Shown: in pieces, positions 45,016 through 50,511 of the stretch
How the letters are laid out: each line of letters begins with the position of its first letter
Position numbering within the stretch: position 1 is the stretch's first letter
Assembly (NCBI GenBank): GCA_012034405.1
Contig: JAAVLZ010000021.1
Coordinates: 1 to 50,511, forward strand
Source of the DNA: Oscillospiraceae bacterium HV4-5-C5C
Lineage (GTDB): Bacteria; Bacillota; Clostridia; Saccharofermentanales; Fastidiosipilaceae
Length of the DNA stretch: 50,511 nucleotides
Direction of reading: 5' to 3'
Notes under the pieces: model-generated
The model's database searches: none
Told to the model about the DNA's origin: nothing
What the model saw: only the letters and a program-made list of their open reading frames with translations
Translations under genes and position numbers: made by a program

Positions 45016-46188
45016 ATGCTCAGTTCAGATTCTTATAGGTCCCGTGGGGTATCTGCAACTAAAGATGAGGTTAAGACTGCGGTTAAAAACCTGGACAAAG
45101 GCCTGTTTCCGGGTGCTTTTTGTCAGATTAATGCCGACATTGCGCAAGACCCGGATTACTGCACGGTATTGCACGCGGATGGCGCGGGTACCAAGTCCAG
45201 TTTAGCTTATCTCTATTATAAAGAAACCGGTGATTTGTCCGTGTTCCGCGGCCTGGCTCAGGATTCGCTGGTTATGAATACGGATGATATGGCCTGTGTC
45301 GGCGCGTTGGATCAGTTCTGGCTATCTAATACGATTGGCCGTAATGCGCAGCGGGTCGGCGGCAATATTATTGCTGAGGTCATCAGCGGATATCAGGCAG
45401 CGGCGGCCAAACTGGCGGAGTATGGGGTCAAAATCACATTGACCGGGGGCGAAACAGCTGATGTCGGGGATCTGGTGCGCACCCTGATTTGTGATTCCAC
45501 CGTCCTGGCCAGATTGCGGCGGGATCAGGTCGTTGATGCGGGGCAGCTGCGACCGGGTCTGACCATTATCGGACTGGGCTCATTTGGCCAGGCGGTGTAT
45601 GAGGCCGCGGAAAACTCTGGCATGGGATCAAACGGGTTGACCGGCGCCCGCCACTTGCTGCTCAAGCACAGCTATGCCCGGGAGTATCCTGAAACTTATG
45701 CTGACAGTATGGATCAGGCCAAGGCTTACAGCGGTCAATTTGCACTGACAGATCTGCTGCCGGGCAGTCAGCTGACCGTAGGGCAGGCGCTGCTTTCACC
45801 AACCAGGACCTATCTGCCGGTTTTGACGGGTCTGCGCAGCCTGTTGGGTAAGCAGATTGTCGCGTTGATTCATTGTACCGGCGGCGGTCAGGTGAAGTGT
45901 CGCTCATTTGGCCGGGGAATTCGCTATGTCAAGGATAGCCTGTTCGACCTGCCTCCGCTGTTTCAGGCTATCTATGAAGGCGGTGAGATCAGCGCGCGGG
46001 AACTCTATCAGGTCTTTAATTGCGGACATCGGATGGAATTATATTGTGAAGAGTCAGCGATTCCACTGGTTTTAGATCAAGCCGCCAGACTCCGGGTTCC
46101 GGCCAGAGTCATTGGCCATACGGAAGCAGCCGCTGAAGAAAATGAAGTCTGTATCCGCAGTGAGTTGGGTGAGTTCTGGTATCGCTGA
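45016..46188 (+). CDS. purM: AIR synthase (PurM) related protein
   Basis: 390-aa member of the PurM superfamily, which uses ATP to close the imidazole ring of FGAM to give AIR in purine synthesis. Features: DSYRSRGVSATKDEVKTAVKNL, ATP/Mg segment HADGAGTKSSLAYLYYKETGD with MNTDDMACVGA, the GGETADVGDLVRTLICDST strand, GHRMELYCEESAIPLVLDQA and a late CTGGGQVKC loop. Its detailed form (GLFPGAFCQIN, DGAGTKSSLAY) matches the longer PurM type I know from Bacteroidota rather than the usual 340-aa Firmicute PurM. No purine genes are adjacent. GGGAGGGG precedes the ATG. Confidence 0.8.
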   Translation: MLSSDSYRSRGVSATKDEVKTAVKNLDKGLFPGAFCQINADIAQDPDYCTVLHADGAGTKSSLAYLYYKETGDLSVFRGLAQDSLVMNTDDMACVGALDQFWLSNTIGRNAQRVGGNIIAEVISGYQAAAAKLAEYGVKITLTGGETADVGDLVRTLICDSTVLARLRRDQVVDAGQLRPGLTIIGLGSFGQAVYEAAENSGMGSNGLTGARHLLLKHSYAREYPETYADSMDQAKAYSGQFALTDLLPGSQLTVGQALLSPTRTYLPVLTGLRSLLGKQIVALIHCTGGGQVKCRSFGRGIRYVKDSLFDLPPLFQAIYEGGEISARELYQVFNCGHRMELYCEESAIPLVLDQAARLRVPARVIGHTEAAAEENEVCIRSELGEFWYR

Positions 46189-46266
46189 CGGTTATAAATG
46201 CTGGTATGGAACTTGTTGCGGGACCATGGGCCCGATAGTTTTCATTGCGGCCCTGTTCCATGCCCC

Positions 46267-46296
46267 TTGCGTTCTGGAGTTATTTATGTTTATAAT
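46267..46296 (+). promoter_or_regulatory. promoter of rpsO
   Basis: TTGCGT (46267-46272), 18 bases, TATAAT (46291-46296). Start near 46303. Confidence 0.65.
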
Positions 46297-46302
46297 ATAC
46301 CC

Positions 46303-46377
46303 TTGTATGACCCCGGACACGGCTTGGCGGAAGGTCCGACCCCAGGCTGAGACGGTGGATAAAAACAGGAGGACAAC
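46303..46377 (+). promoter_or_regulatory. structured rpsO leader, possible S15 autoregulatory site
   Basis: About 75 bases of leader with GGAC/GTCC self-complementarity (near 46315 and 46337) and other GC-rich pairings close to the ribosome site. Firmicute rpsO leaders often fold into an S15-binding three-way junction; that reading is inference. Confidence 0.4.
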
Positions 46378-46641
46378 ATGGATAAAACTCGTAAACAAGA
46401 AATTATTACTGCCTATGCTACGCATGAAGGTGACACCGGATCTCCGGAGGTTCAGATAGCTTTGTTGACGGAGCGCATCAATCATCTGACGGAGCATTTG
46501 AAAGTTCATAAGCATGATCACCATTCCCGCCGCGGTCTGCTGATGATGGTAGGTCAGCGCCGCCGTTTACTGGACTATCTGATTAAGGTGGATATTGAGA
46601 GATATCGCAGCATTATTGCCAAACTGAATATTCGTAAGTAA
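46378..46641 (+). CDS. rpsO: 30S ribosomal protein S15
   Basis: 87-aa S15, which binds the 16S rRNA central-domain junction and bridge B4. The family pattern is complete: [22 protein letters not shown]-like start ([15 protein letters not shown]), [33 protein letters not shown] and the final [19 protein letters not shown] lies before the ATG. It is followed by its own strong terminator, then pnp, the common order. Confidence 0.98.
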   Translation: MDKTRKQEIITAYATHEGDTGSPEVQIALLTERINHLTEHLKVHKHDHHSRRGLLMMVGQRRRLLDYLIKVDIERYRSIIAKLNIRK

Positions 46642-46661
46642 TTTATGCTTAAAAACCCTTC

Positions 46662-46693
46662 AGCCAGCCGGCGGACCCGGCTGGCTTTTTTTT
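46662..46693 (+). terminator. terminator of rpsO
   Basis: Perfect 10-bp GC-rich stem (46662-46671 with 46677-46686), 5-base loop, eight T. Confidence 0.93.
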
Positions 46694-46754
46694 GCGGCGT
46701 TCCCGGCTGCTTGAACAGCAACCCTGCCAGATACTGCTGATCTGTTTATTTAGA

Positions 46755-46784
46755 TTGGGATATATGGGGTAATCTATGTTAAAA
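46755..46784 (+). promoter_or_regulatory. promoter of pnp
   Basis: TTGGGA (46755-46760), 18 bases, TTAAAA (46779-46784) preceded by TG. Gives a leader of about 190 bases. Confidence 0.5.
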
Positions 46785-46800
46785 TGGAACAAGTGTATGT

Positions 46801-46899
46801 GCGGCAGCTTTTATCTGGCGTGCAGTAGAGGGTAGATTGCAGATAAAGACCTCAAAACCTGATTCTGTGTGCCTTTGTCCGGAATCTACAAGCTACCGC
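46801..46899 (+). promoter_or_regulatory. long-range hairpin in the pnp leader
   Basis: Two nested pairings bring the leader ends together: GCGGCAGCTT (46801-46810) with AAGCTACCGC (46890-46899, one mismatch) and GTAGATT (46832-46838) with AATCTAC (46883-46889). Such leaders are RNase III / PNPase autoregulation sites in E. coli; the same logic here is inference. Confidence 0.5.
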
Positions 46900-46981
46900 C
46901 ACCAGACTAAGTCTTGTATCGTCAGGAAAAATAAGCCGTTCTGGCGCTGGCCGCAGTTGTTTCTGATGGAGGTATTTTTTA

Positions 46982-49282
46982 ATGAAACAAGTCTTTAGTA
47001 TGGATTTGGCCGGGCGGCCGCTTACGGTTGAAGTCGGTCAATTGGCACTGTTTGCTAACGGATCCTGTCTGGTACATTACGGTGATACGGTAGTGCTTTC
47101 TACCGCCACTGCGTCCAAGCAGCCCCGGCCGGGCATCGACTTCTTTCCGCTGAGTGTTGACTATGAGGAAAAGATGTATTCGGTCGGCCGCTTCCCCGGG
47201 GGCTTTTTAAAACGTGAGGGCCGTCCTACTGAAAAAGCTATTCTGACCTGCCGCGCGATTGACCGCCCTATGCGGCCGCTGTTCCCCAAGGATTTGCGCA
47301 ATGATGTTAATATCAATAATTTGGTGATGTCAGTTGATCCTGACTGCAGCCCGGAAATTGCCGCTATGATCGGATCTTCCATCGCGGTATCTATTTCTGA
47401 CATTCCTTGGAACGGACCGACTGCTTCGCTGAGCATCGGCCTGGTGGGTCATGATGTGGTGATTAACCCGACTGAAGCCCAGCGTCAGGAGAGCCGCCTG
47501 GATCTGACCCTGGCCGGTACAGAAGCTAAGGTCTGTATGATTGAAGCCGGCGCCCAAGAGGTACCGGATGAGGAGATGCTTGAGGCCATTATCGCCGGAC
47601 ATAAGGTCATTCAAGAGGTCTGCCGCTTTATCAAAGATATTCAGGCTCAAGTGGGTAAGGCAAAATTCAGCTATCCTTCAGCTAAACTGCCTAAGGAAAT
47701 GCTGGCTTTGGTCCTGGATACGAGCTGGGACCGTATGCGGGAAGCGGTTCTGACCAAAAATAAGGAAATCCGCGATGCCAGAGTTCAGGAATTGACCGCT
47801 GCGGTAGAAGAAACCGTAGCTGCAACCAATGAAGACTGGATGCCGTTTATCAATGAAGCGATTTATCAGGTCGAAAAGAAGGTGGTTCGGGACTATCTTT
47901 TCAGGGAGCACCGCCGCGTGGACGGCCGCGCCATGGATGAGATCAGACCACTAAGCTGCGAAGTGGGCTTGTTGCCGCGCGTCCACGGCTCCGCGCTGTT
48001 CCAGCGGGGACAGACTCAGGTCCTGACAAGCTGTACACTGGCGCCGATGTCCAAAGTTCAGGTATTGGATGGTCTGGATAATGACGAAAGTAAACGTTAT
48101 ATCCACCAGTATAATTTCCCCGGCTACTCTACCGGTGAAGCCAAAAGCACCCGGTCTCCTGGCCGCAGAGAAATCGGTCACGGCGCGCTGGCGGAACGGT
48201 CCTTGCTGGCGGTTTTACCCAGTGTGGATGAGTTTCCTTACGCTATCAGGAATGTTTCTGAAGTCCTGATGTCTAACGGCTCCACATCACAAGCTTCGGT
48301 CTGCGCCAGTACCCTCGCTTTGATGGATGCTGGTGTCCCGATCACGCGTCCCGTGGCAGGCATATCCAGTGGACTGATCACCGATCCTGACAATGACCAT
48401 AATTACACCGTATTTATGGATATACAGGGGATTGAGGATTTCTTCGGCGATATGGACTTTAAGGTAGCTGGCACGACTGAGGGTATCACCGGTATACAGG
48501 TCGATATTAAGGTGGATGGCCTGAGCTATGATATTATCCGGGATGCTTTTGCCATGACCCGCAAAGGCCGCCTGCAGATTATTAATGAAGTGATCAAACC
48601 CTGTCTGGAGGCACCACGGGAGCATTTATCCGCTTTTGCGCCTAAAATTTATACTCTGACCATCAATCCGGATAAGATTTCTGAGGTGATAGGTAAGGGG
48701 GGTAAAGTTATCAACAAAATTATCGACCAGACCGGAGCCGAGATTGATATTGAGGATGACGGGCACGTTTATGTTTCTTGTACAGATGAGCAAAAGGCTC
48801 AGCAGGCCATGAGCATTATCAAGGGTATTGCAACTGATCCGGTTCCCGGTCAGGTTTACGCCGGCCAGGTTACCCGCCTGATGACATTCGGCGCTTTTGT
48901 GGAATATCTCCCAGGCAAAGAAGGCTTGGTGCACATTTCTAAAATTGATTGGAACCGGGTGGAAAAGGTTGAGGATGCCCTGCAAGTCGGTGATGCGGTG
49001 ACGGTAAAAATCACGGATATTGATGATCAGGGCCGGGTAAATCTGAGCATTCGGGATTGCCTGCCTAAACCGGAGGGTTGGGTAGAACCTCAGCCGGTTG
49101 AGCGGGGAGACCGGGGTGCAGATCGCGGACCGCGCAGTGGCAGGCCTCATTCTGGCATGACCCGGGGGCATAATGAAAATAGGGAGCGTTTTGACCGCGG
49201 CCCGCGGGAACGGCGTGGCGGCTTTGACCGCGGTCCCCGTGACAATAATAATAGTGAGGGCGGCGGACATTTCCGGGACTGA
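46982..49282 (+). CDS. pnp: polynucleotide phosphorylase
   Basis: 3'-5' phosphorolytic exoribonuclease of RNA decay. 766 aa: two RNase PH domains (about 1-210 and 300-530) with the linking helical domain, the catalytic FPGYSTGEAKSTRSPGRREIGHGALAERSL and the metal-binding MDIQGIEDFFGDMDFKVAGT, a KH domain (INPDKISEVIGKGGKVINKI) and an S1 domain (GQVYAGQVTRLMTFGAFVEYLPGKEGLVHIS). The last 60 residues are a low-complexity Arg/Gly/Asp tail with repeated DRGPR, longer than usual. GATGGAGGT precedes the ATG. Confidence 0.98.
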   Translation: MKQVFSMDLAGRPLTVEVGQLALFANGSCLVHYGDTVVLSTATASKQPRPGIDFFPLSVDYEEKMYSVGRFPGGFLKREGRPTEKAILTCRAIDRPMRPLFPKDLRNDVNINNLVMSVDPDCSPEIAAMIGSSIAVSISDIPWNGPTASLSIGLVGHDVVINPTEAQRQESRLDLTLAGTEAKVCMIEAGAQEVPDEEMLEAIIAGHKVIQEVCRFIKDIQAQVGKAKFSYPSAKLPKEMLALVLDTSWDRMREAVLTKNKEIRDARVQELTAAVEETVAATNEDWMPFINEAIYQVEKKVVRDYLFREHRRVDGRAMDEIRPLSCEVGLLPRVHGSALFQRGQTQVLTSCTLAPMSKVQVLDGLDNDESKRYIHQYNFPGYSTGEAKSTRSPGRREIGHGALAERSLLAVLPSVDEFPYAIRNVSEVLMSNGSTSQASVCASTLALMDAGVPITRPVAGISSGLITDPDNDHNYTVFMDIQGIEDFFGDMDFKVAGTTEGITGIQVDIKVDGLSYDIIRDAFAMTRKGRLQIINEVIKPCLEAPREHLSAFAPKIYTLTINPDKISEVIGKGGKVINKIIDQTGAEIDIEDDGHVYVSCTDEQKAQQAMSIIKGIATDPVPGQVYAGQVTRLMTFGAFVEYLPGKEGLVHISKIDWNRVEKVEDALQVGDAVTVKITDIDDQGRVNLSIRDCLPKPEGWVEPQPVERGDRGADRGPRSGRPHSGMTRGHNENRERFDRGPRERRGGFDRGPRDNNNSEGGGHFRD

Positions 49283-49375
49283 GCTCAGCCGGATAAACTC
49301 AGCTGGAGCAACTTTTCAGATCCGCTCAAAGGTTATTAGAATGAACAGCCGCGGTGTGAGACCCTAGTTGCCTGA

Positions 49376-49420
49376 CAGCCGGAACGACGGAGCTAAGTCC
49401 GCTGTTCCGGCTGCTTTTTT
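49376..49420 (+). terminator. terminator of pnp
   Basis: Perfect 10-bp stem (49376-49385 with 49404-49413), inner loop with a further CGG/CCG pairing, then CTTTTTT. Confidence 0.9.
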
Positions 49421-49429
49421 GTTCTTAAT

Positions 49430-49731
49430 AGCGGATAGCCTACCTGCAAAAGCATTGACGAAAATGAACCACACAGGTTCCTTACCCAAACCAGTGTCCT
49501 GGATCGGAGTGATCGGTAGGATAGGCGCCGGTCTTATCCGTGCGCCTTTCATCTCAGCCTCCAGCAGGCGCTGCCCGCCAGCTCCGCAACAACCACCCGC
49601 TGCACCTCGGCGCGGCGGATAAAGTCCACGATCCACGCATTGCCATTGCGTACTGACTGCCAGTCAACTGCCTCGACCAAGATACGTCCGTTTATGAGCT
49701 TAGCAGCAACGCTCAGGGCTACATTAGTTCC
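49430..49731 (-). pseudogene. decayed phage terminase large subunit fragment
   Basis: Read leftward, the frame 49731-49549 gives LVEAVDWQSVRNGNAWIVDF and RRAEVQRVVVAEL, which resembles the segment of tailed-phage terminase nuclease domains (WxSxRxGxxWIVDFI..A..RVVID). After a frameshift near 49590 the other frame continues with GQRLLEAEMKGARI, PAPILP and NAFAGRLS, again in the order found in terminases. No start codon, no upstream part and at least one frameshift. Identification is from memory of the family pattern. Confidence 0.55.
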
Positions 49732-49763
49732 TTAGCTCCATAAGGTTCGCCGTGTAAATTTTT

Positions 49764-50280
49764 ATGGCGAAACGAAGCTCTAGGGGTAGAGGCTCTATCC
49801 AAAAGGCTGCTAACGGCAGATATAAAGCGCAGTACACCACCCCGCCAGGATTCAAACCCGCGCGGCTTACTCAGACATGCGATCTGCGCAGATGATAGGC
49901 TGGGGCCGACTAAGACTAAGCAGAGCGTTCGTAACATCCCTCTTGTCTCTGAGGCTCTGGAGATCGTGCGCAGGCGTGCAGAGGCGAGCCTGTCCGGCTT
50001 TATCTTTGAAACCTCGACCGGTCAGGTGTTAGGGCACAGGAACATCGCCCGGCATCTCGCGCTCCATCTCCCGGGCACAGCGCCTCATATGCTACGCCAT
50101 ACGTACATGACTAACGCTGTTAAACGAGGCGTGAATCTCAAGGCATTATCCGAGCTTACCGGAGACAGTATAGAAACGATCCTGAAGGTCTATGTACACA
50201 CGGATGATAGTGATCTAATGGCTGCAGCACTCGCAGCAGTGAGCGCTGCAGCGGTAACTGAAATAAATCTTACGGAATAA
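49764..50280 (+). pseudogene. integrase remnant with internal deletion
   Basis: The first piece (49764-49895) encodes an N-terminal arm-domain start, MAKRSSRGRGSIQKAANGRY, and ends at a TGA after 43 codons. The second piece, open from before 49906 to 50280, encodes the catalytic end: PTKTKQSVRNIPLV (beta-hairpin Lys), HMLRHTYMT (His and Arg) and GDSIETILKVYVH with the Tyr; the usual GH is GD here. The core-binding domain and the first catalytic Arg are missing, so 150 or more residues were lost. It ends 89 bases before the 3' end of tRNA-Pro, the usual place for an integrase. Different from the intact integrase of the other element. Confidence 0.8.
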
Positions 50281-50328
50281 GTTACTGATAAGTTACTGGG
50301 GGCAGAATTTGATAGAAATCCTAAAATG

Positions 50329-50358
50329 TAAAAAACCTGCAAACGCACTGTTTGCAGG
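50329..50358 (-). terminator. terminator of tRNA-Pro
   Basis: CCTGCAAAC/GTTTGCAGG perfect 9-bp stem with a T run on the minus strand, just after the tRNA CCA end. Confidence 0.88.
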
Positions 50359-50368
50359 CCTTAGAAGT

Positions 50369-50445
50369 TGGTCGGAGTGACAAGACTTGAACTTGCGACC
50401 TCGTGCACCCCAAGCACGCACTCTAGCCACCTGAGCTACACCCCG
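50369..50445 (-). tRNA. tRNA-Pro (anticodon GGG)
   Basis: Minus-strand cloverleaf: acceptor CGGGGTG with CACTCCG, anticodon stem CGTGC/GCACG around loop TTGGGGT with anticodon GGG, T arm GCAAG-TTCAAGT-CTTGT, and encoded CCA at 50371-50369. Confidence 0.95.
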
Positions 50446-50457
50446 AAAACCTTGTTA

Positions 50458-50485
50458 ATTTTAACATATATAGGTATCCTGTCAA
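50458..50485 (-). promoter_or_regulatory. promoter of tRNA-Pro
   Basis: On the minus strand: TTGACA (50485-50480), 16 bases, TAAAAT (50463-50458), 12 bases before the tRNA. Confidence 0.65.
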
Positions 50486-50511
50486 CCACTAAAAATCCGG
50501 AGCTCTTTGTA

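Noticed and set aside
48626-49270. 214-codon frame antisense to pnp
   Set aside because: Shadow of the pnp S1/KH region; no start signal.

Overview
The window looks like chromosomal DNA from a Gram-positive anaerobe of class Clostridia (Bacillota). The main evidence is the SCIFF ranthipeptide pair (46-aa Cys-rich peptide plus radical SAM maturase), a clostridial hallmark. It sits in conserved Firmicute neighbourhoods: queA-tgt-yajC, dnaG-rpoD-trmK-nif3, yifB-dprA-topA-trmFO and rpsO-pnp. Ribosome binding sites are strong AGGAGG types and promoters are of the sigma-A kind. No species can be named from the sequence alone.

Layout. 1-5.8 kb: tRNA-Thr, a CorA-type transporter, a LOG-family phosphoribohydrolase, class I fructose-bisphosphate aldolase, and a two-gene sulfur amino acid operon with an attenuator-like leader. 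5.8-13.6 kb: a 7.7-kb integrative element, bounded by perfect 53-bp direct repeats and inserted at the 3' end of the tmRNA gene. 13.6-24.6 kb: tmRNA, lipid kinase, two pseudouridine synthases, a universal-stress-like protein, a two-component system, polA, coaE and ychF. 24.8-37.7 kb: yifB, dprA, topA, trmFO, a YesL-like membrane protein, dapB and dapA, then queA, tgt and yajC. 37.7-39.5 kb: the SCIFF pair. 39.6-46.2 kb: dnaG, rpoD, trmK, nif3, RNase P RNA and a purM-type gene. 46.3-49.4 kb: rpsO and pnp with structured leaders. 49.4-50.5 kb: the wreck of another phage-type element (frameshifted terminase fragment and internally deleted integrase) beside tRNA-Pro.

The most interesting object is the 7.7-kb element, which is built like a phage satellite. 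An integrase-repressor operon diverges from a Cro-like gene across a switch with three similar operators. Then come two small genes, a primase/VirE-type replication protein, an origin-like region (inverted 21-bp sites around an AT-rich core), two paralogous small proteins of unknown function, and finally a scaffold protein and a major capsid protein. There is no portal, terminase, protease or tail gene. The repressor has no visible self-cleavage domain. I infer a helper-dependent satellite that supplies its own capsid shell proteins.

Other points of note: an intrinsic terminator between the SCIFF peptide and its maturase; RNase P RNA whose P1 helix is formed by the last codons of nif3, with its promoter inside nif3; a perfect 12-bp inverted repeat bracketing the queA leader; a topA leader that starts directly with a terminator hairpin; and a long-range hairpin in the pnp leader.
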